Shown in pieces: positions 18,359-31,970 of a stretch of 64,000 nucleotides of DNA. Both the position numbers and the translations under genes were made by a program. Numbering within the stretch: the stretch's first letter is position 1; the number at the start of each line of letters is the position of its first letter. Origin of the DNA: Psychrobacter sp. NZS113 (GTDB taxonomy: Bacteria; Pseudomonadota; Gammaproteobacteria; Pseudomonadales; Moraxellaceae); contig NZ_JADYWL010000007.1 in the NCBI RefSeq assembly GCF_015864825.1, positions 62,001-126,000 on the forward strand. The letters run 5' to 3'. The notes under the pieces are model-generated. The model was not told where the DNA came from and did no database searches. It was given only the letters and a program-made list of their open reading frames with translations.

Positions 18359-19837
18359 ATGACCACCTCACACCCAAAACCACGTCGTAAAGGTTGGCTG
18401 CCACGCTCCTACTCCAACACTTGGCTGACAACCTTGATGGTCTCCTTTATTGTCCTTATCAGTGTTGGCTTGTCGATTTTATTTTTTTGGCGAAGCTTGT
18501 ATTTACCAGAGTTAAAAAACCACGCTCGCTATTTGACAAGCGAGCTACAGCTGATGAACAGTGTCAATCAAGACTGGAAAGACCGCCCTGAGGTACGCCG
18601 GTGGATTTATCAGCATTCTCATGTGGTGTTGGTGAATAATCCGAATGACTTTCCAGAAGTGTCTGATAAAGCATTTGTTGGGGTCTTTACCGATGTGTTG
18701 CAACGCGAAATCGGTGCGCAGTTAGGTCGGCCTGTTGAGGTGTATTTCAAGTTCAAACCGACACCGCAGCTTTGGATACAAGACAGTCAAGACGACAGTT
18801 TTTGGATACGCGAACCAGTGGTTTATTATTCACAGTACAGTCCAGGATTGTTGGTACTATTCCTTATTGGATTGCCCATTTTATCGCTGCTGACTATTAT
18901 CTTACTGGCACGACAATTGAACCGCCCATTACGATATTTACAGCGTGCTGCAACCAATTATATTCGTCTTGGTCACGCAACTACTTTACCAACGCAAAAG
19001 GGTCCTACAGAGATACGCCAAGTCAATATGGCATTCAACCGTCTATTTACGACATTAAACCAAGCGCAAAAAGAACGCACAATTATGCTTGCTGGTATCT
19101 CACATGATCTGCGTACACCTTTGACTCGTATGCGTTTGACGGCAGAAATGCTACCAGACGACTTCTTTCGAGAAGGACTGATTTACGACATCGAAGACAT
19201 GGATGCGATTTTAGAGCAATTCATATCATTTATGAAAGACGGTTCCGATGAGCCAGTACGACTAACCAATTTGGATACTATTTTTAATGAAATCATGGTG
19301 CAGTTTGCACCGATGGAGTTTATTTATCAGTCCGAGTGCCACAAAGTAGTCCCGGTACGTCCAATGTCCATCAAGCGCCTCGTCATAAATCTGGTAAATA
19401 ATTCCAAGCGCTATGGTAAGGGACCTATTTATCTATCAGCGACTGTTGTGCCAACATTTATAGAGACAGTAGAGGATGAAGATAGCGATGTAATCAGTGA
19501 AAACGTCGTCAATAAGGAAGCCCAAGAGCAGTTGTTGATATGTGTACGCGACTGTGGTGACGGTGTTGCAGAGGATCAATTAGAACGTATCATGCAGCCT
19601 TTTGAACGGGGGGAGACAGCACGTACCACACAAGGTAGTGGTTTAGGTTTGGCTATCGTAGATCGTATTGCAAGATTGCATCATGGCACAGTAGAAGCTA
19701 TTAACCATCCCGAAGGCGGTCTACAGGTTTGTGTACGTATACCTTTGCTTTCTAAAGTTGCTGGAGATAAAACTGTAGCAGCTGATACTGAAGAGTTCTC
19801 TGGCTCTGATAACAACCTATTGAATAAAAATGACTAG
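18359..19837 (+). CDS. EnvZ-like sensor histidine kinase
   Basis: 492 aa, with two membrane segments (about 22-45 and 163-184) around a ~115-residue periplasmic part. An HAMP-like linker follows, then the dimerisation box AGISHDLRTPLTRMR with His249. The N box is LVINLVNNSKRYG, and the G boxes are RDCGDGVAED and GSGLGLAIVDR. The box sequence is of the EnvZ type. No response regulator is adjacent (rpsP upstream, a small minus-strand gene downstream), so its partner is elsewhere or has been lost. The C-terminal ~35 residues are an acidic tail. Confidence 0.85.
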   Translation: MTTSHPKPRRKGWLPRSYSNTWLTTLMVSFIVLISVGLSILFFWRSLYLPELKNHARYLTSELQLMNSVNQDWKDRPEVRRWIYQHSHVVLVNNPNDFPEVSDKAFVGVFTDVLQREIGAQLGRPVEVYFKFKPTPQLWIQDSQDDSFWIREPVVYYSQYSPGLLVLFLIGLPILSLLTIILLARQLNRPLRYLQRAATNYIRLGHATTLPTQKGPTEIRQVNMAFNRLFTTLNQAQKERTIMLAGISHDLRTPLTRMRLTAEMLPDDFFREGLIYDIEDMDAILEQFISFMKDGSDEPVRLTNLDTIFNEIMVQFAPMEFIYQSECHKVVPVRPMSIKRLVINLVNNSKRYGKGPIYLSATVVPTFIETVEDEDSDVISENVVNKEAQEQLLICVRDCGDGVAEDQLERIMQPFERGETARTTQGSGLGLAIVDRIARLHHGTVEAINHPEGGLQVCVRIPLLSKVAGDKTVAADTEEFSGSDNNLLNKND

Positions 19838-19893
19838 ACTAAACCTGACTAGAGCTAGAAATTTTTTCATTGCAATTTTTGCATGAATAAAAA

Positions 19894-20073
19894 CTAGTCT
19901 CTAGTTCCGATGACAGGAGGAATATACTGGGCGCTATTGGTAAACTCTAATGGCTGAACAATACTTTCTTGCGCTGCTTTTAACGTTTGAGTAGTCGAGG
20001 GCTGCTGTAAGAACAAGTAATACCCTAGCGTTATCGCGTTTAAAACCACCAAACCACCAAATAAATATGGCAT
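19894..20073 (-). CDS. Small membrane protein (59 aa), unknown function
   Basis: ATG at 20073 preceded by a near-ideal AGGAGG with 7-base spacing, TAG at 19894-19896. The N-terminus is one hydrophobic segment (MPYLFGGLVVLNAITLGYYL). A polar, Gln/Thr-rich tail ends IPPVIGTRD, giving a single-pass topology with the tail probably periplasmic or cytoplasmic (undetermined). It follows bfmS on the minus strand with ~180 bp between, so it may be co-transcribed and could modulate the kinase, but that is only inference. I do not recognise the family. Confidence 0.7.
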   Translation of the reverse strand: MPYLFGGLVVLNAITLGYYLFLQQPSTTQTLKAAQESIVQPLEFTNSAQYIPPVIGTRD

Positions 20074-20250
20074 CCTTTGCCCTCCTCTACTTTCAAAAAA
20101 TCTACTTTTAAAACCATTATTGGTACTGCAGTACTGCTGATGATTACAGCTAAAAAATGAGTAGACTGGTAGTAATTTATAGCCTATTAGTTAATATCAT
20201 AACTACTCTTTAAAAGTAGCTATAACATCATATGCTGCCTTTATTTATCA

Positions 20251-21939
20251 TCACTTATCATCGAAACCACGCTCACTTTTCTCTTGCGTTAACTCGTCAG
20301 CAGCCAGAATTTGTGTCAGTGGTTTAATCGGCCATGTCATGACAAATCGGGCACCGCCAAGTGGCTCGCTCTCATCGACTTTCATACTACCATTAAACCA
20401 AAAAGCAATACGCGATACAATAGATAGGCCCAGACCGTAGCCACCTGATGCCCGCGTACGACTATCATCTAAGCGTGAAAATGGAATGAATACTTTCTCA
20501 CGATCTGCCTCTGGAATACCATGACCATCATCTTCAACACTAACAAAAGCATTACCTCTTTTGACACCTGCACTAATGACAATCGTGGTCTCTGCATAGC
20601 GTAATGCATTGCCTGCAAGGTTTTGAATCACACGATGGAGATAGCGTCGATCTGCAATGGCGGTTACTTTAGCATTTGGTAGTTTAGTCACTATCTTAAT
20701 TGGCTTACCTAGTGCATTGGTCTCTCGTTCGATCTGCTCAAGCAACTCTCTAAGATTGACTGGTTCCAAATCTAGTTTTGGCGATCCTTCTTCAAGCTTA
20801 GCATAGGTCAAAATCTCATCAATCAAACCATTAAGCGCTTCAATATCTTCATCGATATAGTCGCGCTGCATAAAGCGTGAGTCTTCGTCATCAGTATCAG
20901 CAAGCATATCGACAGCAAAGCGAATACGAGCCACAGGCGTACGTAACTCATGTGACACCGCACGCGTCAGCTCTCGTTGCGACTCAATCAAACGTTTGAT
21001 ATGTGAGGTCATCGCATTAAAGGTCGCTGCTAAACGGGCAATTTCATCTTGCCCAATTACTTGTACCTGACTTTCAAGGTTACCTTTACTAACTTCATTG
21101 ACACCGACTTGGATCAACTGCAGTTTGCGTTCAAGTGGGAAAATCAGTGCATATACACCCAAGCTGATCAAAAACATGCTAATAAGAATCATACTTATAA
21201 TTAAATTGAGCGGGAACCAGTTAAATAAAGGTACTGGACCGATCAAAATTGCCATGTCATTGATTTCGGAAGGTACGACTATCTGGATAGCTGAGTTACT
21301 TTTACTGCTGTTGGTATCCTGTAGTGAGATAACAACCTCATCACGGCGTAAACGCCCCATCTGATCCGTATCTAAATTCAGCGTGTTGACTGCTTTGAAT
21401 TCTAATGGGAATGAAAATTTCTCTTCTAACTGAGCCAAGCGTGCACGCTTATCAGGCAGTGTCACGTGATAGGACAAATCATCTAATAAGAGCACGGCTA
21501 TTGCACGTACTTGCTGTTCAGTAACCTGCGTGACCCTAGCCGTTAGGACATTTTGATTGTCAGGTAAACGATAATAGACGTCAGCGTGCACAGGCTGAGT
21601 AACATATCGGACCACTGTATTACCATTTTCAAAACGTCGCAATTCGCTGGCATTAAAGTCCACGTCAGTAATAGGCACAATACTGAATTTTGAGCCAAAC
21701 AAACTACTCGCATCAGACAGCCAATACTCACGCTGCTCCTCACTCTCCTGATGCGAAATGCCTTCGCTCACCAGATGAAAGGCACCCGTAGCCATATTTT
21801 CACGATAGGACTGTACACGTTCTTTATTGATTGTATCCATCAATAACTGAGCAAATAGCGCCACACATAAGCAGACTATGAGTAGTCCAGCATAGATACG
21901 AACAAAAATACTGTGTTTTAAAGAAGAGACTAATGACAT
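20251..21939 (-). CDS. bfmS: BfmS-like sensor histidine kinase
   Basis: 562 aa from the ATG at 21939; a TTG at 21954 is a weaker option. Two membrane segments (about 10-35 and 235-258) flank a long periplasmic sensor. HAMP comes next, then AVSHELRTPVARIR with the phospho-accepting His, the N box QNLAGNALRYAETT, and the G boxes EDDGHGIPE and GGYGLGLSIVSR. It is adjacent to a BfmR-type regulator and resembles RstB/BfmS, which in Acinetobacter control envelope and biofilm genes. It is preceded by a strong terminator, so expression may be independent of bfmR. Confidence 0.88.
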   Translation of the reverse strand: MSLVSSLKHSIFVRIYAGLLIVCLCVALFAQLLMDTINKERVQSYRENMATGAFHLVSEGISHQESEEQREYWLSDASSLFGSKFSIVPITDVDFNASELRRFENGNTVVRYVTQPVHADVYYRLPDNQNVLTARVTQVTEQQVRAIAVLLLDDLSYHVTLPDKRARLAQLEEKFSFPLEFKAVNTLNLDTDQMGRLRRDEVVISLQDTNSSKSNSAIQIVVPSEINDMAILIGPVPLFNWFPLNLIISMILISMFLISLGVYALIFPLERKLQLIQVGVNEVSKGNLESQVQVIGQDEIARLAATFNAMTSHIKRLIESQRELTRAVSHELRTPVARIRFAVDMLADTDDEDSRFMQRDYIDEDIEALNGLIDEILTYAKLEEGSPKLDLEPVNLRELLEQIERETNALGKPIKIVTKLPNAKVTAIADRRYLHRVIQNLAGNALRYAETTIVISAGVKRGNAFVSVEDDGHGIPEADREKVFIPFSRLDDSRTRASGGYGLGLSIVSRIAFWFNGSMKVDESEPLGGARFVMTWPIKPLTQILAADELTQEKSERGFDDK

Positions 21940-22175
21940 ACGTGCCGTGACCAACTTGATGAATAAAAATTGCTGATATCATGCAGCATAGAAGTGCTAT
22001 GTAACAAATAATATCAAACACTATGGAGTGAAAATTATCCTAGCTATTATGTTTTTTATGTTGAGCCAACACCTAAAACACGCTGTACCACGTGTATGGT
22101 CTCAGTCACTACAATAATTGTTTAATTAAACCACATAACACTATGATTAAGTTTAAAAATTCGGTTTTAGCCATA

Positions 22176-22203
22176 AAAAAACCAGCATAGTTGCTGGTTT
22201 TTT
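22176..22203. terminator. Bidirectional terminator between bfmR and bfmS
   Basis: AAAAAACCAGCA-TAGT-TGCTGGTTTTTT, a perfect 12-bp stem with T-runs on both strands. It lies about 45 bp after the bfmR stop and ~235 bp before bfmS, in the middle of what is usually one operon. Confidence 0.9.
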
Positions 22204-22249
22204 ATATGACGACTATCAATAGTAAATAATTACTTCAAAATAATGAGAA

Positions 22250-22966
22250 TTAGTTACCTTCTTTCACGAATAAATAACCTTTGCTGCGTACGGTTTTGAT
22301 ACGTTTAGGGTTTTCTGGATCATCACCAATCTTTGGACGAATACGTGAGATACGTACGTCAATTGAACGATCTTGCCCATCATACTCAATACCGCGTAGA
22401 CGCTCAAAAATATCTTCACGAGATAAAATACGACCAGCATTAGAAGCCAACAACCATAAAAGATCATATTCAGCACTGGTGAAATCAACCAGTTCATCAC
22501 CTAAATTCACTGAACGACCACCATTATCGATGACTAACTCACCAAATTCTAAACGCTGTGGCACATCTTCTGATGGTGCATTTTCTGAACGGCGTAATAG
22601 CGCACGAATACGTGCAAGCAAGACACGTGGCTGAGCAGGTTTTGCGACATAATCATCGGCACCCATCTCAAGACCTAGTACCTGATCCATATCTTCAGTA
22701 CGAGCCGTTAGCATCAGAATAGGATTTTGGTAATGCGGGCGAACTTCACGACAAACCGTTAATCCATCACTACCAGGAAGCATCACATCAAGCACAACCA
22801 AATCTGGTTGCTCATTGACGATACGGCGAATAGCACGATTACCATCTGTTTCAATCGCTACTTCTAAACCGTTTTTGACCAAGTAATCTTGGGTCAGCAT
22901 GGCCAGACGCTCATCATCCTCAACAATCAAGATTCGGGGGGTGTTGTCTTCTTCATTCGTTGTCAT
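22250..22966 (-). CDS. bfmR: BfmR-like OmpR-family response regulator
   Basis: 238 aa. The receiver domain (1-125) has the acidic pair in VEDDER, phospho-acceptor Asp60 in VVLDVMLPG and Lys in VAKPAQPR. The C-terminal winged helix ends RTVRSKGYLFV-like (here KTVRSKGYLFVKEGN). Very long identical stretches with recalled Acinetobacter BfmR, e.g. LEMGADDYVAKP and RISRIRPKIGDDPENPKRIK. The start at 22966 follows AGAGGA. Paired with bfmS. Confidence 0.93.
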   Translation of the reverse strand: MTTNEEDNTPRILIVEDDERLAMLTQDYLVKNGLEVAIETDGNRAIRRIVNEQPDLVVLDVMLPGSDGLTVCREVRPHYQNPILMLTARTEDMDQVLGLEMGADDYVAKPAQPRVLLARIRALLRRSENAPSEDVPQRLEFGELVIDNGGRSVNLGDELVDFTSAEYDLLWLLASNAGRILSREDIFERLRGIEYDGQDRSIDVRISRIRPKIGDDPENPKRIKTVRSKGYLFVKEGN

Positions 22967-23504
22967 TGTTATATCCTCTAATACATCTAATTTAAAAGTA
23001 GTAAAAGTAAGAGCGGTAAATTAATAGCACCATCACGTGGCACAATTGATGTTCGTATAGCTGTTACAAACTTGGTAGCACAGTATACTATTAAATATAC
23101 AGCTTCCTATACTATAGCTTATAGTCGTTAACAAAACCTATAAACTACACCTATTAAAACGTTAGTTTACGTCCAAAAAACATGCGATTTACGCAAATAA
23201 CAGCAGACAAGTTGGTTTTATCGCTCTTCGAATGCATAAATACTGGTAAGTAAACTAAACACTTGAGCCTTTTAATGGGCTTCCAATCGCTTTACTCTCA
23301 CTCAAAGTTTACTCTCTACGACATATAATATAGCGACATATTGATGTTGTCGCCAGTGACTTTTTAGAAATTGTCCAATATTCGTTGATTCATATATAGT
23401 TGGTATGGTCACTCTAAAAACAGGCATAAAAAAACAGCCCATAATGGACTGTTTTTTTATCATCGAAAGACTAAGAACAAAGCCTAGCCTTTCAAACAAA
23501 GATT
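22967..23504. other. Intergenic region bfmR - atpC
   Basis: About 540 bp. The half nearest bfmR (22967-23300) is an AT-rich presumed promoter region with no clear gene. The half nearest atpC holds the ATP synthase terminator at 23428-23458. Confidence 0.45.
23428..23458. terminator. Intrinsic terminator of the ATP synthase operon
   Basis: AAAAAAACAG / CTGTTTTTTT with an inner CCAT/ATGG pair, 47 bp after the atpC stop. The T-run faces both strands. Confidence 0.88.
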
Positions 23505-23921
23505 TTAAGCACGGTTTTTGTACTTACGGATAGTTTGTAGCTGTGCCACAGACTCTGCTAATGATGCTAAAGCTGCATTAGTCTGTACAGTATCCGATTG
23601 ATTGACAAGCATTTGCTCAGCCTTTTTACGTGCTTCAACAATTTTGCTTTCATCAAGGTTATGTGCACGCATGGCTGTATCAGCCAATACGGTAACCATC
23701 TTCGGCTGTACTTCTAATACACCGCCTGATACATAGATCACTTCTTCTTCACCGTTTGGTGTTTGCACTCGCATCGCACCCGGTTTTAGCAAAGTAATAA
23801 GCGGTGTGTGACCTGGCAATACACCAATCTCGCCTTCGGTACCCGTAGCTATTAACATGCTAATTTCGCCTGAATACAACTCTTCACGAGCACTTACGAC
23901 GCGACATTGTAACGTTGCCAT
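23505..23921 (-). CDS. atpC: F1 ATP synthase epsilon subunit
   Basis: 138 aa. Beta-sandwich (VVSAREELYSGEISMLIATGTEGEIGVLPGHTPLI) plus a C-terminal helical hairpin. The rotor subunit couples gamma to the c-ring and can inhibit hydrolysis. Last of atpBEFHAGDC, 105 bp after atpD. Confidence 0.96.
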   Translation of the reverse strand: MATLQCRVVSAREELYSGEISMLIATGTEGEIGVLPGHTPLITLLKPGAMRVQTPNGEEEVIYVSGGVLEVQPKMVTVLADTAMRAHNLDESKIVEARKKAEQMLVNQSDTVQTNAALASLAESVAQLQTIRKYKNRA

Positions 23922-24026
23922 ACTTAACTCCTTACGATCAAAAACACAATCAAAACTGCGATGCGTTACTTAGTGGTAAATAGACTTATTACGGCCTATT
24001 TACCTTTTAGCAAATGCTAGCACAAC

Positions 24027-25478
<1,452 letters not shown>

Positions 25479-25498
25479 CTATATATAGGTGTAGTCAA

Positions 25499-26380
25499 TT
25501 ATGAAACAGCAGCAGCACCGCCAACGATTTCCGAGATTTCTCGAGTAATCGCCGCTTGACGCAGCTTGTTATAAACCAACTGTAAATCGTTAATAAGGTC
25601 ACCAGCATTATCTGTAGCCGCTTTCATCGCAACCATACGTGACGACTGTTCAGAGGCAATGTTTTCCATTACCGCTTGATAAACAATCGACTCAATATAA
25701 CGGCCAAGCAATTCATCAATCAAAGTCTTGATGTCAGGCTCGTAGATATAATCCCAACTAAGTTCAGTCTGCATGCCGCTGTCTTCATCAATAAGCGATC
25801 CCTCTGGAAGAGGTACTAACTGAGTGACTGTCGGCTTTTGAGTCATGGCATTGATAAACTGGTTATATACCACGTAGATACGGTCTAAATTACCGTTACT
25901 ATAGTCCTCAAGCATCGCCTGAACAGGTGCATTTAATTGCTCAAACGTTGGCTTATCACCATAATCGGTCACGGCCGAGGTAACTTTACCACCAAAGTTT
26001 TTGAAAAAACTCACACCTTTAGCGCCAATGGCTGCAAACTCAGTCTGTACAGACTGGTCTTGGTATTGCTGGATACTTTTAGTTAAAGCTTTAAATAGGT
26101 TGACGTTCAAACCACCCGCTAGACCGCGGTCAGAGGTAATGACGATATAGCCAACCTTATTGACAGGGCGCGATACCATGTACGGATGTTTGTAGTCTGA
26201 TGAAGCATGCACCAAATGTGAGATAACCCGGCGCATACTATCAGCATACGGGCGACCCACTTCCATGCGCTCTTGTGCACGGCGCATTTTACTTGCCGCA
26301 ACCATTTGCATCGCGCGAGTAATTTTTTGGGTGCTTTTAATACTGGTGACTTTGGCACGTATCTCTTTTAAGCTTGCCAT
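25499..26380 (-). CDS. atpG: F1 ATP synthase gamma subunit
   Basis: 293 aa. The N-terminal helix begins [20 protein letters not shown] and the C-terminal helix ends [21 protein letters not shown], together the rotating shaft. Sits between atpA (217 bp) and atpD (38 bp). Confidence 0.97.
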   Translation of the reverse strand: MASLKEIRAKVTSIKSTQKITRAMQMVAASKMRRAQERMEVGRPYADSMRRVISHLVHASSDYKHPYMVSRPVNKVGYIVITSDRGLAGGLNVNLFKALTKSIQQYQDQSVQTEFAAIGAKGVSFFKNFGGKVTSAVTDYGDKPTFEQLNAPVQAMLEDYSNGNLDRIYVVYNQFINAMTQKPTVTQLVPLPEGSLIDEDSGMQTELSWDYIYEPDIKTLIDELLGRYIESIVYQAVMENIASEQSSRMVAMKAATDNAGDLINDLQLVYNKLRQAAITREISEIVGGAAAVS

Positions 26381-26596
26381 AATGATTCCAATATAAGAGG
26401 GTTAAAAAGCATTGGCGCAAGCGACAATCATTTAATATACAACATTAATCTGACAGAGTAATATTTTATATCTTGTGCATTACGCGATCTAATACCGTTA
26501 ATGGTTAAAACAGTGGCGCAAATATCTAATCAGACAACGCGCCACTTTATTAGCTATCACAGATAGCCGTAACCAAATCCGGCTTAACCCGTTAAA

Positions 26597-28141
26597 TTAA
26601 TAACTGTGATTTTGTTTAAATGTCTCTAGAGCTGACTTTAAACGACCTGCGATATCATCGTTGTAGTTCGCAGTGTCATCAATCTCACGCATCAATTCAC
26701 TCTGCTCATCATGCATATAGCGTAAGTAAGCTTCTTCGAAAGAACCAATTTTTTCAACAGGCACGTCAGATAAAAATCCTTCATTCGAAGCATAGATAAC
26801 TGCTGCTTGCTCAGAGATAGACATTGGCTGATACTGCTTCTGCTTCATGAGTTCGGTAACGCGCTCACCATGGTCAAGCTGTTCACGAGTCGCATCATCA
26901 AGATCTGAGGCAAACTGAGCGAATGCTGCTAGTTCACGATACTGAGCTAGTGCGGTACGGATACCACCAGATAGCTTTTTGATGATCTTAGTCTGTGCAG
27001 CACCACCAACACGAGATACCGAAATACCAGCGTTGACTGCTGGACGGAGACCTGAGGCGAATAAACTAGCCTCTAGGAAGATCTGACCATCAGTAATCGA
27101 AATCACGTTAGTCGGTACGAATGCAGAGACGTCACCAGCTTGGGTTTCGATAATTGGCAATGCAGTTAAAGAACCGGTTTTACCAACAACTTCACCATTA
27201 GTGAACTTTTCTACATAATTAGCATTTACACGTGATGCACGCTCAAGTAAACGTGAATGTAAATAGAATACGTCACCAGGATATGCTTCACGACCTGGCG
27301 GACGACGTAGCAATAGTGAAATCTGACGATAAGCAACAGCTTGCTTTGATAAATCATCAAATACAATCAGAGCATCTTCGCCGCGATCACGGAAGTATTC
27401 GCCCATCGTACAACCTGAGTACGGTGCGATATACTGTAGTGCTGCTGGCTCTGATGCTGATGCAACCACAACAGTGGTGTACTCTAATGCACCAGTTTGC
27501 TCAAGCTTACGTACAACGTTAGCAATAGTAGAACGTTTCTGTCCAATTGCCACGTAAACACACTTAATGCCAGATGATTTCTGTGCAATAATCGCATCGA
27601 TAGCCATTGCGGTTTTACCCGTCTGACGGTCACCAATGATAAGCTCACGCTGACCACGACCGATTGGGATCATAGTATCAACGGCTTTGTAACCAGTCAT
27701 GACTGGTTGATCTACTGACTGACGATCGATAACACCTGGGGCGATCTTTTCGACTTTGTCAGTCATTTTGGCATCGATAGGACCTTTGCCATCGATAGGA
27801 TTACCCAAAGCATCAACAACACGGCCTAGCAGCTCAGGACCTACGGGTACTTCAAGAATGCGACCAGTACAATAGGCTTTTTGACCTTCTTGTAACTTTA
27901 GGAAGTCACCTAGTACTACCGCACCAACAGAATCACGCTCTAAGTTAAGCGCCATTCCATAGACTTCACCTTCAAACTCAATCATTTCGCCGTACATGGC
28001 ATCTTCAAGACCATGAATCTGCACGATACCGTCAGATACTTTGACAATCGTGCCTTCATTCTTTGCAGTTGCACCCGCATCAAGGTCTTGAATACGCTGC
28101 TTAATCAGGTTACTGATTTCCGCTGGATTCAATTGTTGCAT
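26597..28141 (-). CDS. atpA: F1 ATP synthase alpha subunit
   Basis: 514 aa, non-catalytic nucleotide-binding subunit. Starts [18 protein letters not shown]-loop [15 protein letters not shown] and the alpha signature [14 protein letters not shown]. Typical length and order. Confidence 0.98.
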   Translation of the reverse strand: MQQLNPAEISNLIKQRIQDLDAGATAKNEGTIVKVSDGIVQIHGLEDAMYGEMIEFEGEVYGMALNLERDSVGAVVLGDFLKLQEGQKAYCTGRILEVPVGPELLGRVVDALGNPIDGKGPIDAKMTDKVEKIAPGVIDRQSVDQPVMTGYKAVDTMIPIGRGQRELIIGDRQTGKTAMAIDAIIAQKSSGIKCVYVAIGQKRSTIANVVRKLEQTGALEYTTVVVASASEPAALQYIAPYSGCTMGEYFRDRGEDALIVFDDLSKQAVAYRQISLLLRRPPGREAYPGDVFYLHSRLLERASRVNANYVEKFTNGEVVGKTGSLTALPIIETQAGDVSAFVPTNVISITDGQIFLEASLFASGLRPAVNAGISVSRVGGAAQTKIIKKLSGGIRTALAQYRELAAFAQFASDLDDATREQLDHGERVTELMKQKQYQPMSISEQAAVIYASNEGFLSDVPVEKIGSFEEAYLRYMHDEQSELMREIDDTANYNDDIAGRLKSALETFKQNHSY

Positions 28142-28234
28142 TGCCTTGTTTCCTTTAATTTATGATAACCCGCCCACTGACTTAAATGCTCTTACTATCA
28201 CGCAGATATTAAATGACTGCGTTGATAAATGGCA

Positions 28235-28858
28235 TTAGGCAGTTAGCTGTGTTTTTAACTGTTGTAACTTGCCGCGCATCGAATCATCAATGATTTTGTC
28301 ACCGACTTTGATCGTAGCACCTGCCAATAGACTTGGATCAACTGATTCGTGAATCACTACACTAGCATTTAGCGAGGCAGCGAGACGTGTTTGAATCATT
28401 TGACGTTGGTCATCCGTTAATGGATAAGCAGAAGTCACATATGCGTCAAGCTGCTTTAAGCTTACTGCCTTGTGATGGCGATAATGCTCATAAACTTCAG
28501 GAAGCAGCGCCAGACGCTCTTGTTCTGCCAGCTGCTTAATAAAATTATTGAGCGCTGGTGATACTTTAGGATAGCTAATACTATTACCGTAGCGAGAACC
28601 TTTGTTCTCACCTAATAGCTGTTTAAAAGCAGAGTCGTTATCACCAGCCACTTGTGAGTCATAAAGATCAACCAAAGCAGCTGACTTATGCTCAGCCGTA
28701 ACGGCTGGATTTTCTAGCCAAGTACGGAACGCTTTGTCATTGACAATTGCACCAGCGATAAACAAGAAATTTTCCCACTCGTCTACGGCCCCGTTTTCAT
28801 TGGCATAGTCAAACGCGGCTCTAGCGTAGGGTCGTGCTAAGGTTGATAAGTCAGCCAT
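28235..28858 (-). CDS. atpH: F1 ATP synthase delta subunit
   Basis: 207 aa. The peripheral-stalk cap starts [17 protein letters not shown] and ends in the conserved SVRG-like [13 protein letters not shown]. It is about 30 residues longer than the E. coli protein. The extra block lies around residues 72-98 ([17 protein letters not shown]...), between the N-terminal helical domain and the linker. Order and neighbours are otherwise canonical. Confidence 0.94.
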   Translation of the reverse strand: MADLSTLARPYARAAFDYANENGAVDEWENFLFIAGAIVNDKAFRTWLENPAVTAEHKSAALVDLYDSQVAGDNDSAFKQLLGENKGSRYGNSISYPKVSPALNNFIKQLAEQERLALLPEVYEHYRHHKAVSLKQLDAYVTSAYPLTDDQRQMIQTRLAASLNASVVIHESVDPSLLAGATIKVGDKIIDDSMRGKLQQLKTQLTA

Positions 28859-28871
28859 TATATCCTCACAG

Positions 28872-29342
28872 TTACAGCTTCGCCGCCAGTTGGTCTAGCA
28901 TACTGGCATGTTTTTGCACATCGACTTTGTCTTGCAAAATCTTTTCTGCACCAAGTACAGCCAGTTCAGCAACTTGAGCACGTAATGACTCACGCGCCTG
29001 ATTGATTTCCTGGTCGATAGACGCTTGCGCTTGTTGACGAATGCGCTCGCCTTCCACTTGGGCCTGCGTTTTTGCATCTTCGACAAGCTGGTTGGCACTC
29101 TTGTTCGCTTGCTCGATTAGAGCAGCAGCTTTAGTCTTTGCAAGAGTAAGCTCCTGCTGGACATCTTGCTCCGCGGTCGCCAGGTCTGCTTTTGCTTTTT
29201 CTGCGGCATTCAGGCCTTCAGCAATTTTACGCTGACGCTCATTGATGGCACCAATAAGTGGTGGCCACACGAATTTCATGCAGAACATCACAAAGATTGC
29301 AAAAGCAATGGCTTGACCGATGAGGGTAGAATTGATATTCAC
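28872..29342 (-). CDS. atpF: Fo ATP synthase b subunit
   Basis: 156 aa. One N-terminal membrane helix ([20 protein letters not shown]) and a long Ala/Gln/Glu-rich coiled coil that dimerises as the peripheral stalk. GTG start at 29342 with AGAGGTG-type ribosome-binding site. Confidence 0.95.
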   Translation of the reverse strand: MNINSTLIGQAIAFAIFVMFCMKFVWPPLIGAINERQRKIAEGLNAAEKAKADLATAEQDVQQELTLAKTKAAALIEQANKSANQLVEDAKTQAQVEGERIRQQAQASIDQEINQARESLRAQVAELAVLGAEKILQDKVDVQKHASMLDQLAAKL

Positions 29343-29459
29343 GTGATCACCTCTTTGTTAATGAAAAATCAGTTTCATTGATCATATTTGATAGCCAAAC
29401 TTTGGCTATGGTTAAGATACAAACTTTGACTACCAAACATTTACAACTGAGCTTTCTGA

Positions 29460-29726
<267 letters not shown>

Positions 29727-29741
29727 CTATTGAATGTCTAA

Positions 29742-31306
<1,565 letters not shown>

Positions 31307-31705
31307 CTAGCGTATATGCCACAACATCCAACTGTGACTAATTTGCATTACCATAAAACCGATAAACAGCGCAGGCGCAGATAGGGGTTGTACGGTAATA
31401 AAAATTAGTGCGAAACCAAACACGGTCAATAGCCATTTTGCCATTTGACCTCGATATAGCTGGCTAACAATATGTTGGCGCGCGCGATATCCAGTATGCC
31501 AAAAGATAAAAAAAGCAAATACGGCTTGAGTAGTAAAACTTAGCAACGCACCAATTGCAGCGCTTTTCGTTACAGTAAGCTCACTATCTAACCAAATAGC
31601 ATCTAGAATCCAAACAACAATAATCAGGATAAACAATATCCAGGCTTGGCGTTTGATGTAGATACCAATTTTATCTTTCTGCGTGCGTTTGGCAGGCTTG
31701 GTCAT
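31307..31705 (-). CDS. atpI: ATP synthase subunit I
   Basis: 132 aa with four hydrophobic segments and a Lys/Arg-rich N-terminus (TKPAKRTQKDK). Matches the AtpI pattern (AIGALLSFTTQAVFAFFIFWHTG). AtpI helps c-ring assembly or Mg2+ supply, and it is normally the first gene of the atp operon. Here it is ~700 bp upstream of atpB. Confidence 0.8.
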   Translation of the reverse strand: MTKPAKRTQKDKIGIYIKRQAWILFILIIVVWILDAIWLDSELTVTKSAAIGALLSFTTQAVFAFFIFWHTGYRARQHIVSQLYRGQMAKWLLTVFGFALIFITVQPLSAPALFIGFMVMQISHSWMLWHIR

Positions 31706-31970
31706 CGGTATTCCTATAGCCTTACAATATTGGGATAATCTAGTATCCTTGTGACACTTTTATCCGTGAATCGCTCACTCTACAGGTACAGCCTTTCAAC
31801 CAAAATTAAACGCCACTTATTATAAGGAGCATGTGAATTTTAAGCAAGCATAATATGAAATTTGTCAACTATTTAGCATGAAAACACACCTCAAACTAGG
31901 CCACACTTCATTTGAAAGCACTTAGTTTGAGGCATGGTAACATTTATTTGAAGAATACTTCGATTTATTC
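31706..31970. other. Intergenic region atpI-znuA
   Basis: 265 bp holding the znuA terminator (31884-31932) and the presumed atpI promoter. No gene seen. Confidence 0.45.
31884..31932 (-). terminator. Hairpin terminator after znuA
   Basis: Perfect 10-bp outer stem CCTCAAACTA / TAGTTTGAGG with further inner pairing, followed on the minus strand by TGTGTTTTC. 39 bp after the znuA stop. Confidence 0.7.

Noticed and set aside
19855-19895. Hairpin-like TTCAT / ATGAA pair after the EnvZ-like kinase
   Set aside because: Short stem in a T/A-rich context; not convincing enough to call a terminator.
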